Under the pieces are notes generated by a model. That model did not search any database, had not been told where the DNA came from, and saw only the letters and a list, made by a program, of their open reading frames with translations. From positions 5,352,145 through 5,416,144 of the forward strand of contig CM012953.1 in NCBI GenBank assembly GCA_000181795.3: a stretch of 64,000 nt of DNA, given 5' to 3'. A program made the translations under genes and the position numbers. Shown here one piece after another: positions 10,798-26,394 of this stretch; positions within the stretch are counted from its first letter, which is position 1; each line of letters starts with the position of its first letter. The DNA is from Trichinella spiralis. Its lineage: Eukaryota; Nematoda; Enoplea; Trichinellida; Trichinellidae.

Positions 10798-13700
10798 TTC
10801 AAACTTTCAACATAATTTCCTAAACGGAGGATCATATATATGTAATATTTGATTCAAAAAGAAGAGAATGAAACATGTACACACGCATGTAAGCAATGTA
10901 AGCATGCAAAAATGTTCACAGAGAAAATGAATATAATTTGTGTGTTCAACTTTATCAACAGTCGCAGAATATAAAGTACAAAATTAATGTGGAAAGAATA
11001 ATAAAAATAAAATTGATCAATTAGAATAAAGTTGAATAGAAGAATCAGTTGAACGACATGTCGGTTCGACAATGTACAAGCAATGATGATGGTATGACGA
11101 CAAAGAGTTAACAATGAATAAGCAAGCTATAACAGAGACAACAAAATTTCTCACAATTGTTCCCAGATGTAGTGGAAAATAAAGAAATAATGACGTGACG
11201 CTTTTGGCTAGTCAACACGCTTGTGTCTGTCTGTCTGTCTGTCTGTGTCTATGGTAGATTTAGCCGAATAAATGGCAATCGATAAAAATTTTATCCGCTT
11301 TGAACATCACTTTCACCAACGCGTCATTTTAAATTATTTATTTCTGTTCAAATAACTAGCGTAACAGCAGAAGCAGCAGCAAGCAAGCAACACAACACAC
11401 GCGGCTTTTAACTATTATATTATTCAATCTTTCTATTGCTAATAAATAAATGAGCTACGATCGAATAATGCTTCGGTTCAAGAAAAAAAAATTTTTTTTT
11501 TGCCATCAAACAAAATAATATACTTGGCAACAAAATTGCGGAAACAGACAAATTATACTGAACAACGGCCAAAGTCAACAACACGCGACACAATAATTTT
11601 TTTCTCTTCATTCAGCATTGTAGAGCTCGATTTAAATCGCAGCAGCAGTGTATTTTTGTATTCAATAAACCCCCCCCCTTTCCTCTACCTCTGACGTGGC
11701 AATTATAAAATTGTAATATTTTCCAATTGCAAACAAACTTGAAATGATATAGGTCAAAAGAAAAACGAACTTGACAAAATGGAAATGACATTTCGGTTCA
11801 AGAACAACAACACGCACGCCCTTTTTTCAATTCAAACGTCACGTTTTCACTTTTTCCACCTTGGGAATGGATATTCTCATCTAATTTACCCATCGACTGT
11901 ATATTTTATTCGATTACAAGCAATATTTCAATTAATAATAAAAAGAAAAATAATAATGACAATCGGTTTTTATTACAAAAATTACCATACGTGCAACGTG
12001 AAACGATTACTTTTACGACCATGATTCAACCAACACAACACAACACAACAAAGTAAAGAACACAAATTGATACTGGTGATAGTTTTCTGTGCAAAGTGGG
12101 TTGAAAGAAAACTGAAGGTTAAACTGCAAAGGTAAAATAATAATAATAATTGTATAAAAAGTCATTTCACTTTTCACACTGACAACCTTCCTTTCACAAA
12201 TCAACAATACCCGAAAAAACTAGTAAATGTCAAAAAAAAATTTAGACAACTTTGTGAAACTAAACCAAAAAAATAAAAATCTCAACAAGAATGATAATAT
12301 GTAAGCAGCAAAAACTACCTGGAATTTAAATAATAATAAAAAAAATTTTTTAACATTAATTCTTGATTTTCTTTTTTTCGAATAAGTGAGCAACGATAAG
12401 CAACAAGAGCGTGCAAAAAAAAACATTTTACAGTCAACCATTCGACATCGGATTAAGAACGCACCAAAGAACAACAAACACTGACCGACCTTTCATTACT
12501 GTAATTTCACCGTCTTGGATCGTGGCGATTAGTTTGCACAAAATTTCATTCAATCTCTCTCACAGGTAAATTTTTAAAATGTGCATATTTTTTTTAATTC
12601 GAAACAAAATGAAAAACTGAAATTAAAATGAAAATAACTGAACAACTGCCAACTGATAATAAGCAGAGAATAATAATCACCTCGATGAAAAATATTGAAA
12701 CAAAAGTAAATTGTATAAAATGGAATCTGAAAGCAAAAGTTCCACACCGAATTTACTTACAGCTAACGAACATCAATTATCACCCAACCCGTGAGAATTT
12801 TACCTACGCACGCCCACGCAGGTAACGATGTTCAACGTTCAGAGATAACGTTTTCAACTTCCTCCACGTCTAGAGACGACAATACACAAACGAACATTCA
12901 GCTTCGGGCAAAGTTTTCAACCAAAAACACTGACGACATCCGTTCAACCATCGCTTGCAAGTTGTAATTCACCAACGAATAAATTATAAAATATGAAAAT
13001 TATATACTTCCTCAAAATTTATTATTATTTTTTTCCAAATTTAAACTTACGTCATTACTGAGAAACTGAATCATTATTTTATTTATAAAATTGTTTAATA
13101 CATTTTCATCTGGTGAGATCGATCAATTCAATGTCTACTGCAAAATTTCAAATTATTCCACATATATAAAATTTCCACATTTCCATCAATAACAGACAAG
13201 ATAATAAATAATGAATAAAATATAATAAAAAATAAGATTGAACATCTTCGAATTTAAAAAAAAAGAAAAAAATAACGATTTCCATCTCAGTAAACAATTT
13301 TTTCCCCTTTTCAGTTTAAAAATATCTCTTCTTAAATTGTCAAAAAATTCTACAACATAAAATTGGGAAGCGTTTCAAGTTTTCAACAATTTCTCTGCTT
13401 ATCAAAGAACAAGATTTGAACACTAAATAATGAATTGATCGATGATCAATTCTGTCATTTGCAATTCAATTCGAACGAAATGATATGGAAAAAAAAATTA
13501 TTCAATTAACATACACAAAAATTCTGTTCGGTTGAAATAATCCAAAATCCATGAAAAAAGACAAAAAGCCTTCCATCGAAAGCTTTTAAATATCACCGCA
13601 TAGATAAAAAAAATTATTCATCATGCAGTAATTCTTTTGTTTTTTCAATATAATCAAATGAGCGTTTCACAGACAATCTATTTCTGTTCAATAATATTAT

Positions 13701-16377
13701 CGTTGAAAAATAACAAATAAAAATATTGACACATCCGCATAATCGGATGCTATCTTCAATGGACACCGTTACACAGATAAGAAGTGAATTGTATCAATTT
13801 TACCAACTTCACTTCATAAGCTAAATGTTTTATTTATTTCAATCGAAAAGAAAAAAAGAACAATCAATTTTTCATTGATAAAAGATAAATCAAATTCCCC
13901 CCCCCCCCCAACCAATTGAGCAACACTCTGGTCAATTGAATTCAATTTTTACAACAAGATCATTATTCACTTCGTTAGCATAAATTTTCATTATTCAGAA
14001 CTAAATTCATTTTAAAATAGCTAAACATAAAAGCATAAAGTTCGTAAAACCAATATAACATTCCATTTCGTTTTTGTTCAAAACTTAAAAAATATCAAAT
14101 GTATTTCTTTGAAATCACAATAACAAAAATGAATTGTATTTATAATTCAAAGCTGGCTGGTTAACTGATCCAAAAAATTACCATTTCCCATTTCAAACAA
14201 AGAAAAACAATTTTCTTCAACCAAATTGACAATGTTAAAAACAAAAATGTGAAATAATTTTTCAACAAACATCAAAATAAATAAATAACAATATGCGCTT
14301 ATATTTAAATTAACTTACATTTCAAAGAACAAAATATATTCAAACTTCAAAAAAATATCATACAGTCCAAATACAGATATATGAAAACAAATCCGATATT
14401 GGAATACAAATATCGAATCAAATTGACATTTTTTTCAAAAAATACAAGAAACTATCGCTACAGTATACATTTTTAAATATTCAAAATCATCTTCTTAGTA
14501 ATTTCACAAAAATGAAAAGCATATTTTAAAAGTATGAATACAACTAAAAAACAAAAAAATTCAAAGAAAAAAACTGTTCAATCTTTCCATGCTCATAAAA
14601 CATTTTTTACTTTAATGCAAGCCATCTTTTCCAATGCCACTGAATTTATTATAAAATTCTACATTTTGTAGTGCAAAATAAGAAACCAATTTAGCAAGAA
14701 TTAAAAAAAGATACAAGAAATATTATGCCTAACTTTCAAGCTGTTATTAGAAACAAAATTTTATTTAAAAAAATTAATTACTATTAATTTCTTGAAAACA
14801 AAATTTGCAATGCAAAATGTAAAAATGTTCATAATATGCAATAGCTACTTTTTACAATTTGGCAACATCTCGTCAACAAATTATTTAAAATTGGCATTTC
14901 AATGTTTCTTATTTATCACTGAAACTTCTAAAACCAGATCGCACATACACAGTATTTTCCAATTTTACATTTAATAGCATGCTTGTTGAGAAAAAAACCA
15001 AATGCACAAATATTTTTTACATGACCAATCTAAAAAGAGAAGAAAGAAAATTCAGTTAAATTGAAAATTTCAGTCTAAATTTTTAAAAATATTAATGATC
15101 AATTCAACAGACGATGTATTTAGAAAATTTGTTTCATTTCTTAAAATCGTCCATTATTAACTAAATTTAAATTTCCATTTCTGTTGCTCTCATCTTAGAG
15201 ATGAACATTCTTGCAATACTATGAAGTTCAAACACGAAACTTATTTAAATATGAACTTTAAATTAAAATGTAAAGATAACAGCTTACCAGTGTACTTCGT
15301 CCATACCAGAAAAGTGACATTATTTCAAAATAAAAATCACATCACTGAAATAACAGTCATCAGTAGTGAAACATGTCAATAAAAAATAAAATTTTACAAT
15401 TAAACTCTGAAAAACAAATTACGCATAAAATATTGTAAATCTATCACTTTCACAAAATGCAAAACCCCTTTTTTACACAAAGATAAACGCAACTGATTTA
15501 CAGTATTAATGATTTTCAAGTTAAAGCACCCACAAACTTTGCTTTGAACATAATTTCAAAGCAACTATTTTTCTATATATTGTTATGAATAAAATTTGCA
15601 AAACTTTATGAATTCAAAATTTTTTAATTTTGATTACTTTTCTGTTTATTATTATTCGCTATTTACTTATTATCATTAATTTATACATGCATTTTTTCTA
15701 TGACCATTTTTGTATTTTACACGCTAAAAAATTTTATTACGAGAAATTTCAATTTTAAATGATGCAATATACAGTAATGTTTCTATATATTTTTTGGCAA
15801 TGTATGAATTATGATGCACGAAATACCTTTTAATGGGATAACCAATTCATTTATTTTCCAAATAACTTAATAACTTTTCATTATAAAACATCCATACTCT
15901 CAAATCAATTAAAGTATGAAAGAGCTGACTTCAATTATGAAAACTTTACATGCATCAACTAAGACATTCAAAATATTTGCAAATTATTAATCATTTATTA
16001 AATCAAATTTCATCAAGATTCACATTTTAATCTTTTCAGGAAAATGTTGTGCAGTAATAAGGAGATATCAAAATTTAGTGACTTTAAACTATAAAATGTC
16101 TAGACATCAGTGGGAAAGTTATAAATTTCATGTTTGCTTTACTGCAATCTTTATAATGAAGCACAAATGAATATGTTTTCTGAATTATAACTGTGCTGCA
16201 TGTATGTTTTTTTAATGTTAGTGTTGCATGCTGTATTGTTTTTCCAGCAGTAGAATTAAATTGTAAAATTATTGCTTACAGAAACTCTTGATTATTAATT
16301 TGCTAATTAAAGCAAAATAAAAGTAAAAAATATTATATATTTTTATTTTTGAGGTACAATGATTTTCTTAATCTTAC
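10798..16377. other. Gene-poor upstream region of the GalNAc-T gene
   Basis: About 5.6 kb with no exon I can support. It holds a TCTG tetranucleotide run (about 11225-11250), C homopolymers near 11670 and 13897, and a less AT-rich block at about 12800-12960 that might be promoter or leader sequence. The few open frames have composition like the flanking non-coding DNA. Confidence 0.45.
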
Positions 16378-16617
16378 CTTCCTTTCTTAATTTAGAATAA
16401 CCGACTTGTCGGTTTTCAAAGCGATAGAATTCTTATCATAGTGATCTGAACAGAACAACAGTTCAGTCGGACCCATGCTAAGATCACTACAATCCGCAGC
16501 GGTACCAACGTTGTTTTTCTTGTTGAATGCAATAACTTCATCGTTGGATGGTTTCAAATCCGCTTCAGTCTGATCAGTCCGTCCGTTCAGTCCATAATTG
16601 CAATAACAGTGTTGCGG
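16378..16617 (-). other. Candidate exon, unrecognised (open for 76 codons)
   Basis: On the - strand 16617-16387 is open for 76 codons in an otherwise stop-rich neighbourhood and is visibly more GC-rich than its flanks. The reading includes QTEADLKPSNDEVIAF and TELLFCSDHYDKNS and ends at TAA. Nine bases later a strong donor (GGAAG|gtaaga, cut after 16378) follows. It could be a coding exon ending in a stop, or a 5' leader exon of the GalNAc-T gene 5.6 kb downstream. No family recognised. Confidence 0.3.
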
Positions 16618-19490
16618 TTACAAAATATAAAAAATCAATTTAAAATTAATTTTTTTCAGTTATTAAAATATATATACATATGTGTGTGTGAGTATGTGTG
16701 TTTACAGATGCATAAAGTATATGAAAGCATTTTAAGTAATAATATTTTTTACTTAAAAATATTTATGAAATTGTTTCACTTGTATTTCATTATGCATTTT
16801 AATTGTTATCCATTAATTCTTTTTAAATTTTTGCTGTGAACAAAACTATTTCTTAATTATATATTTCTCTGTATTTATTAACTGAAACAAACTAACTGCG
16901 CAATAGACGTTTCTGAATTAGTTGATTTACATAATGATGATGTTTCATAATATTGGTTGAATTTATATATATCTATATGTCCATATTTGCTATCAGTTTA
17001 ATGAAAATTTATGCATGCCAAATTTATGCAGTTGTTTACAGTTGTTTTGAGTTAAAGCATGTTAGAAAACAAATATTGCAGTGCACTGATTGAACAGTCC
17101 GTCAATCTATTGATTTTCATTGTTGCTGGACAATCAAGCTGTAATTGGATTGCTCAAACGCCTACATCACCAAAGCAAGCGAAGATAGCAAATATTAACT
17201 GTCAATAAATAAAATTCCAGTGTTTGCCATTTAAAAGCTTGATTTGGGGTCATCTTTTGAAATCCCAGAAATCCCGTACATCAGCATTTTTCTAAAATTA
17301 TTCTAAAAAATGCTCAGGTAAAATTGTTACATTTATTTAAAAAATCAGAATACCATTGTGTGAATATTGAGAATTAAATTTTGCTTAAAGAAAATTTAAG
17401 AATTAATGCTGAGATTTGAACTTAATTTTTTGCCTTCATTTTTGAAAAATCAATTTATTAATTATCAAGATAGCATAATTAACTGCAAATTGCAAAATTT
17501 GAACAATAAGACTTCTATATTAGTTTTTTTGATTTAATATTTGATTTTCAATTAAGTTATGCATCATGAAAAGTTATGCTGCTGTTAATTTATTTGTTTT
17601 CAAACAAGAAAAAAGAACTGCTATTTCAAAAATGCTCTTCATCATGGGGTTGCTCTACGATTTCAAATTCTACCCAAAAATACTTTAATTGCGTCTATTT
17701 CAAAGGGTGCATCTTTCGTATTGTCAAGTAATGGAAAATTCTACCCTTTGGCATCACAACTCATTTGCCACATCTGACAAGACCACCAACAATTTTCAAA
17801 TATAATTTTTTTTGTTTACTTGTTTGAATATATTTTAAAGCGTTTCTTTCTCATCATAATCTTCTTCTAAGCATATATTTCTTTTGCATTATTTTTTTAA
17901 TGTATTAAGCGCAATAGGCAGACTTTACCGATATATATTTTTCTAGAAATAATTGCTAAATAAGCAAGCATCACTACCAGCAAGTAAGCACGGCAAGCAT
18001 TTATACTGAATTTTTTTCTTCTTTTTCTTCAAATAAAGGATTTTCCCGGTTCCAGGGAGTCACAAAATTATTATTAAAAATATAAATAGATAAAAATAAA
18101 TTGCACAGTATTGCAGTTTCTTCTTTTGTTGAATTGCATCAACTGATTGAAAAAATATATATATTAATTTTTTGTGCTGCTTTTTTTTTATTTTGAATGA
18201 ATCAGCAACATTCTTAATGCGTTTAAAGCATTCTTGTTGTTCGCATCGTGATTATATTTAGTATTTTTTAAATTAAAGAATATGCATATTTAAAAAAATA
18301 TTTCCCCCTTTATAGAAAATATTAAAAAAATTATTACTGTATGAAATTGAAAAAATAATTTTTGTTCAATATCTAAATCATTTAGCATTGCTTTGAAAAA
18401 AATAGTAAAAGCGGCTATATTTATGCTTCAATGTGAATTTCAATTTTAGAAAAGAAATCATTATTTTGCAAGTGGGCCTTTTAAAAATTGCTCAATTTTA
18501 TTAAAAATTACGTTTTAATTGAAATTTATTTTCAAAAATATGCAATGCAAAAATTTGAGATGCAACTTTTCCATCATTAATTGCATTGCAAATTAAAAAT
18601 GAGTGAATACAAAGAAAGAAATTAGTTTTATTTATTTGATTCTTTTTTCTTTCAAATTTCCATCTTTGGCCAATGATATTATTAAAATTTCGAAATTTGA
18701 TTTTGCATGAAATAAATTTTAGCTCAGTTTTTAGCTTTTTTTAAATATATTTATTTATTTATATGTACTTGCTTAATGTTTAAAAAAATACATCAAAACA
18801 TTGTAATAATAACATGTGTTCCCTAAACAAATGTGTATTAAAAAATATTAAAATTATTGACGACAGATGAAATGGATAATGAAATTAAATCCGCCTTTTC
18901 TTTATTCATTAAAGTTTTTTTCGAATTTAAGCACAATCATGTAAATCAAAATAGCATTCAATTGTAAATCAGTCCACTTCAGTGTTGACTGATCAAACAC
19001 ACTTCATACTGAATAACCGATGAATTATTTGAAAGAAGGGGCGGCATCTCTTAAGTAAGCAGTTTCCAAATATTCACTGTAATGGAACAAAAGGCATCTC
19101 TCATCATGAATATCTATAATTAAAGCAAGCAACCAATCAATCATGCACAAAATTACAATAATATTATTGTATAGAAAAAGCAAGGAAAATGCTATCCAGA
19201 TAAACTTCTATTCTACAGAAATTCTCTTTTACATTTGATTACAATATCTATAATTTTCATTATCATTACAACATACAAGATTATATTTTATTTATTTATT
19301 TCCTGGTTTTATACTGAACTGTTAGATAAAATATTAGTCAGTATAAGAACTGTAAGAAGCTGAATTTAAATTAAAAATTCTTCAAGTTGAACAAAATATT
19401 GAAACATTTGAATATATATATTCTGATTCAATGTTTGTCTAAAACATTTATTATTATAATAAAGCAAAACAAAATAAAATAAAATAAATA

Positions 19491-19525
<35 letters not shown>

Positions 19526-21160
19526 TTCTTATAAACGTATAGCATACATATAAGCTACAAGAAATGTAACTGCATATTTTCACAAAAGTGATTTATTAAT
19601 AGAATGATTTTTAAAATAAAGTGGAAAAAACGGCTTAATTTAGGAGGTATGAGTTATTGGTTTTTTCTTTTTTAGCATTGTATAGCACTCAGCAAAATTT
19701 ATGTAGAAGGATGATTTTTTATAAATGAAATTATGAAGCATATAGAGTGTTTCTGGAAATAAATATTGAATTGAGCATATTACATAAGAGTTCTCCTGAA
19801 CAGTAGACAAGTACTAATCACAAATCGATTTATTTTATGTCAATTTAATATGCTGCTTCCGTTGATGACATGTCAATGTTAAAAGTGTTTATTTATTATA
19901 AGAAAATATGTAAAGAGCTGTATTTCTTCCCTGATTATTGGATTTTATTTTCAAAACTTCCTTTAGATCTTAAAGTATTTTATTTTTCAACTATAGTTGA
20001 ATTTGTTTGGTAAGTCATGAATCATCACTGTGCTTTTTTTTCATCAATGACTGCTCATTTTTCCAACTATTCTTTGAAACATTAATTATTTTTATAGAAA
20101 TATGCTTAATTTTATATAAAATGTTTTTAATGATAGAGATTACTTCAATTTCTCTTCGTATACAGCAGTTGAACTGGAGAACATGGATTAAGAACTAAAT
20201 TGAAGAATAAAAAATTAATACCATTTGCATTATTATTATGATTATAAAGTATTACATTAATAGCAATATTTCATTAATGTGGTTTGTTCTCATAGTTCAT
20301 ACTTTTCATATACAGCTTAAAGAGGTACTTGGTATCAAATGAATACAAGCATATGTTGTGAATTGTATTTTTTCAAAGCTAAAAAATTTAAATTCTTTAA
20401 CTCTTGTGTTAAATGAATGAAATACAATTTTAATTCATCGTTTGTTTCTACAGCAAAAGGATTATGTTTTTCAAGAAAATGATATACTTATTTTTAAGTG
20501 AAAACTTTTTGTTAGTCGAAAAAAATCATAATTAGCAATATGGCAATTTTAAAAGAAGATATTTTTAAGACAAACTATTGGCCAGTGACAAATCCTTTCA
20601 TTTACGCCGATGCATTTCAGAAAAACTTTTGAAACGCGTCAATTTTGACATCAAACAAGAAATTACGTTGTTAACAATTCATATATTTCCCTAAAGAGAT
20701 GTCAATTTTTAGTTTTTTTTCCTTTTTTTCGTTTGGTCTGCTAGCTGAACTTGCCACTACTAGCCATTCATTGTTCAACAAGTTTACTTTGAGAAGTGTT
20801 GAAACCTCCATTTCTTAATTTTTTAATTACATAATTTATGCAAATAATTATGAAAAATATAGTTAATTAGTAATAACAGTAAACGATTTATAAAAATAAT
20901 AATAAATAGTTAACAAATTCTAAATAAAATTATAAAATGTATTTGAAAAAACAATATATAATATTTATGCAAATAAGGAAGTAGCTTTTTTTCTTATTTT
21001 ATTTTTGATGAAACAGCATTTTTCGTGCAGTAGTACGTGAACAAAGAGTTTCTTTGAAAATTAGTAACGTGCTTGTTGGAATAAATTTTGAACTTGGCGC
21101 TGAGGGAAAGACGAACCCCAGTTAGAAGCAAGAAGTTTATTATATATAATTTGCATTCAT

Positions 21161-21207
21161 AAGTTGATGACGTGTAAAAATGCTACAGCTGACGTGTACA
21201 TCAACTT
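21161..21207. repeat. Inverted repeat enclosing a direct octamer repeat
   Basis: AAGTTGATG (21161-21169) and its complement CATCAACTT (21199-21207) form a 9-bp stem. Inside it GACGTGTA occurs twice in the same direction, at 21169-21176 and 21191-21198. The element stands alone in the gene desert. Confidence 0.6.
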
Positions 21208-22350
21208 AAAATTGATAGAAGCAGTAGTCATCGGGGCCGTTGTCAACAGCTAATAAGTGAAATCTTGCGACCCAGGACAAAACAATCACGACATTAAGCA
21301 TGCAGCAGATGCGTATTATTCAATTTTGACGAATTCCGGAAAAGTTTTGGAATCAAAATGTTTGAATATTTGATAGTTGGATAAAATTTAATGGACAAAA
21401 CGAAAATGTTGAATTTATTCAATAAAGTGCCATTTATTGAACACAAGAAAACTGAAGTGTTCATCATCCCGTATATTTCCTTAATAGCGACAATGCAGAT
21501 AACGGTAGGAAAATTTTTTGTGATTCATTCACAATATTTGACCAATTAATGCTTATAAAATTTATAAAACCTTGAATTTCATAAAAATCAAAGTCAGAGC
21601 AATGAAAAATTTCCCTAATTTATTCTATTAAAAAGCTAAACCACTGTGAAAATATTAATGATTGTTTCTCTTTCTTTTGATTAGTTCAGTTTATTTCAAT
21701 TATATAAATCCATCGTGAAAATTTAATTCATTTATTATTATATTTATTTCAAAACTTTTTTAATATAAAATGAGCAAATCTTTTATTTTATATATCTAAT
21801 AATTTATGCTCAACTATAAACTGACTGTTTTAATAATTCATGGTCAATGGCATATTATGCACTTTTCACATTTGTTGTATATGGTGTACCATCGAGACAA
21901 GCTAATATATTTTTTAAAAGTAAAATAAAATAGACTATCATCTGCTGACAGATATTGACGTAAAAATGAAAATTTACTGCTTTCATTTTCACTGGCCGGA
22001 AGAAATCTTTTTGGCATCAAAATGCAACGTTCATCACCAACATATATGTTGGGCAAATTTTTTTTACAAAGATGCTTTGATTTATAATCAAATAATACGG
22101 AAATTCATTGCTTTCTGAAAAAGTTTTTATTTCATATTCATTGTTGACATTAGCAATCATGCTCACAAAATATTTTTGAGAAGAAATGTTTTACCAACTT
22201 GCCCTCAGCGGATGATATAAGCAACATCATCATTTCATATCTACAGTATGTGAAGCACATTTTGTAATGTTACTTTTTGCAAGGTTTTGTAGATTGTGTT
22301 GAAGTTGGATTGAAAGCTAAACAGAAAGTTTTATAGAAAAAGTTTCATAA

Positions 22351-22494
22351 TTGCATCTGTATCTGACTGAAAATTTAAAGTACCAGAATCACTTTTATGT
22401 CCGTAATGCTAAATCAGCGTATAAATTTGTCCCAGCACAGCTGATGAAATTTAATGAAGTATTTGAAGCTGCAGAAGATTTCATGAATTCTTGA
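22351..22494 (+). other. Short open segment, possible exon or gene relic
   Basis: Open for 47 codons before TGA, with protein-like composition (NHFYVRNAKSAYKFVPAQ, then MKFNEVFEAAEDFMNS). The preceding 200 bp hold another short open piece (NLPSADDISNIIISYLQ) in a broken context. This could be the last exon of an unseen gene or the remains of a transposon. No family recognised. Confidence 0.2.
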
Positions 22495-25400
22495 TTTTTA
22501 AATTACAAATCAATAATGAGTAAGTTAAATTCTAAACTTTAATGAAAATGATTTTTTTGAATTTTCTTAATAGATTTTGACTTAATCTTAATGATGACAG
22601 TCGAAAAATTGAATTAAAGCAATCAAAGAAATTTTGTTAAATATTACTAATTTCACATATCTATGTCGTGAACTTTTAAATTAATTTGAATGTTAAATTT
22701 ATTCGCAGCATTTTATAAACTACTGATATCAATAAATACGTTGACATCTATTCATGTAGGCAATATTTAGAATTTTTAAGTTTTCTTCATATTTTTTTAT
22801 TTGTTGTTTCCTTTTTATTAAAATTTATCATATATGCATAATTTCAAAACAAACAGAAGTTACTGCAAATGCATAATAGTATTACAGAAAAAAATGACAA
22901 GTTTATTATATTTTATGAGCAATTAATTGCCAGACGAATTAATATTATAATCGTTTATGTCAGAAAAAATAGAAATTAATAAATGTCTGATGATTTAATA
23001 AATATATTTATATTTATAATGTTCAAAAATTAGCTATTTTTTATTGTTAAATTTAAACTGTCAACTTCCTGAATATTGACAAATTGCTAATAAAAATGCG
23101 ATTTAAGCTTAAATTTCAAATAAACATTTCAGATTTTATTTGCTGCTGAATTAAAGTGTGCTAGCTTCATTCTCATTCAAACTTTTATGATTATTTGCCA
23201 TTTTTTATTTTGTTACATTGCTTTCTTAAAATATTTTTTCATTTTGATAGTTTAAATAATTTTCACATTATTTTCCTCTTATCAATGAAGCGCTTTGTTT
23301 TTCTGTATGCACCCGTGAAACAATGCTATTTCATTCTTTTGTTTGTATGTTGAATCATTAAAGTGAAGGAAATCACTGACTTTATTCAATTGCAATGAAG
23401 TCTGCCTTTGTAGAATGACAATAAAAGCCGTTTCCATTTTCCTATATAATAATATTCACTAACTGATTTTGCTCAAAACATGAGAAAGATGAGAACAATA
23501 ACAATGTAAACAGTCAACTAAGATTAAAGAGAGAATATGTGCATTTCAAAATATCTTTTGCGTGAACTGTGTGAAAGGCTATGTAGAATCAAGATCAGAA
23601 TATGCACTGAGAAAAATCATTTAATTATAACTCATTCTATTGAAATTTAAACATTTGTAAGTTTTTCTTCACTATTATTAAAATTAACATAAAACAACTG
23701 CATTATACTTTTTATAGATTTCTATTCTATGCATTATATATATAGAACGGGTATCCTTTGCAACAATGTTACACACTGTCATGATTTGGATTGACGAATA
23801 AATTTCTTGGTTTAGGGTTTGGCAATGAAAAATGTTTTTTTTTCTACAACATTTCGTAATGTCCTTTTATTATACCACAACCAATATGCAGAAATCAGAT
23901 AGATGCTTACGTAGTGTTGTCGTAAATCTTTCAATAGCACCTGACGTGAGCTTTAGCAATAATTAGTTTTCCTGCCACTCAATAATCATTCTTTACGTTT
24001 CTACTTGTTTTGCATTCAACTTTCGTTTACATAAGAAAAATTTTTATTATTCATCTACGATAAAAATTTCTTATGATGAATAAGTTGATATCTGCGTCGT
24101 TTGGACTACATTTACTGTATTTTAATGATACATTAATAATTGCACTTTCCATTTAATGTTGCTTTTCGATTGTAAGAGTGGCAATTTAATTAAACAATAA
24201 TAATATATATTTTTACAAATAATTAAACAGCTAGTCAACATAATCAATAAATATGTTGATCTGTTGCACAGTGAGATTTGAAAAATAAAAAACAATTCTG
24301 TGATTCATAATACCTATACCTGCAGTAGCAGCAGTCTGTTATTTGCATAGCCATCGTATGTAGTTATGCATTGATAGAATTCAAATGATATAAAAATAAA
24401 GATTATAAGCATTGAAAAACAATTTAATTCAAAGGAGAAAAAAATCACTTAGTCGCTTGAATAGCAGATGGCAAAAATTCCATCAACTGAGAGTCAACGT
24501 ATTCTAAAATTCTACTTTTCATTGGTCTTTGCATTGTTATCGTTTTGTTGCTTGTTGCAAGCTCTTTTTTTTCCTCGATTGATTTGAGCACAAATCTAAG
24601 TTGGTTTGCTTTTATACAGTTTAATTTCGAACTTCAACATCAACAGAAAGAGTTAAGTTCTAACGGCTTTTTATGGGAATCAGATTTGGAATACATATTT
24701 CATTATTTCTGAGGTAATATTGTTTTTTAAATAAAATACACATATAACGGTTTGTCGAAATTATCAGATAATGCTTTATAAACACAGTTAATTGCTAATT
24801 ACAATGTTGTGATAATTGTTTGCTCATTTATGAACATAAAGAAAAAAACCACAAACAAAATTGGCTAGTTGCTGTTTTTTAATATTGCATCTCAGTATGT
24901 ACATGTGATTTGTCATCGCTTTCGCAGCTTATCATGTGAAAAATGATGTTGCTTTAAAATAAGAAATGCAATAGATGTCATATTTGTAAATTAGGCAATT
25001 AATTAAAATTAAAAGTGAAACAAAATTGCTAACAAGCAAGCAAGCAAGCATCAGAAAAACACGTAACCATTTGAAAATTAATCATAAATTAGTCAGCTGC
25101 ACTAACAAATACGAATTCAGTGGACAAGTTGATTTAATTTGCTTTGTCTGCATTTTTGCTCTTTGATGTCTAATATAAACTTCACACCCATATTCAAAAT
25201 CCACACGATGATTTAAAATTAATTAGTTGCATGATAAAGCACAATTTGAAATATTTTCCTATCAAAAATAATAAACATGAATTAATTGTATATTATAGTA
25301 AAAATCGATACAATTGTTGTTTTTTTTAAATATAATTTAATAACTTGCGCATAATTTATATCAAATAGCAATATTTCTCTGATTGACTACAGCATTTAAA

Positions 25401-26338
25401 AGAGTTGAGTTTGATTAGAATGAAGTTTTGTTTTACTTTTGTTTTGGCACTTTTTTGTTAATTGAAGCTAAATGAAAGCTATTTTCCAGCGTTGGTAAAT
25501 GTTTTCAGTTTTGAATTCTCCAATTACAGTTTCAATTTATTTTGATTGTGGTAGCCTTGCTTTAAATTGTTTAGCTAAATTTGCAATCTGCAAAATTTGT
25601 AACCCACCGTGGCAGCACATGCGCGCGTTTGCAACTTTGATAAAAAGCAAAGCACGCAGACCTTCTAAAATCTAATAAGCTATTGACGAGAACTTTCTTT
25701 TTTTTCCACAATCAAGTGTCCGAAAATTGCTCTCTATGAAATTCTAACAATATTTCGTTCTCGTTTCTGAAGCTGAAATGTGTCCATTCAACTTCTTCAT
25801 TGTTGTTCTGCTTGTATGCAAAACGTACTCATACACATACACACACGCAGCTTATATATATTTGAATAAAGTTTTGTTCAGTTGCTCAGTAGTGAAATAT
25901 CAAAATGCACAGATAAAATTGAAGATTTATTTTTGTTATTGATTTGAAAATTCTTCGCTACTGATAACAGAAACGTATTGTCATTAAAACTTATGCAACG
26001 AAAAATTGCAGAGGCAATTTGCACACAACATCCATTCCAACAGCTGTCCTTTTCAAATTTCTACAATTTAATAAATTATTCATTGTTTGATAATTTTGCA
26101 TTTGACTTTAAAATATGACTTGTTTGCTTTTAATTTTCTATTAACATCACATAACTGATGAATAATAATGTGCAAAGAAGAACATTCTGCAACTTTACAA
26201 TAAGTGCTATGTTTTTTCAATTTTCCAACAACAAGTCAAATATTAAAAAAATTTTCAGTTTTTGACTGAAAATTTAAGAGTATTTCAATTTTCTTTATTT
26301 TTTATGTATTAAGTTTCTTTATTACGCAAATCTGAAAA

Positions 26339-26394
<56 letters not shown>

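Noticed and set aside
16480-16540. Possible tRNA or other structured RNA in the GC-richer block
   Set aside because: No cloverleaf, no T-loop GTTCRANNC in the right place and no A/B box spacing. The open - strand frame explains the composition better.
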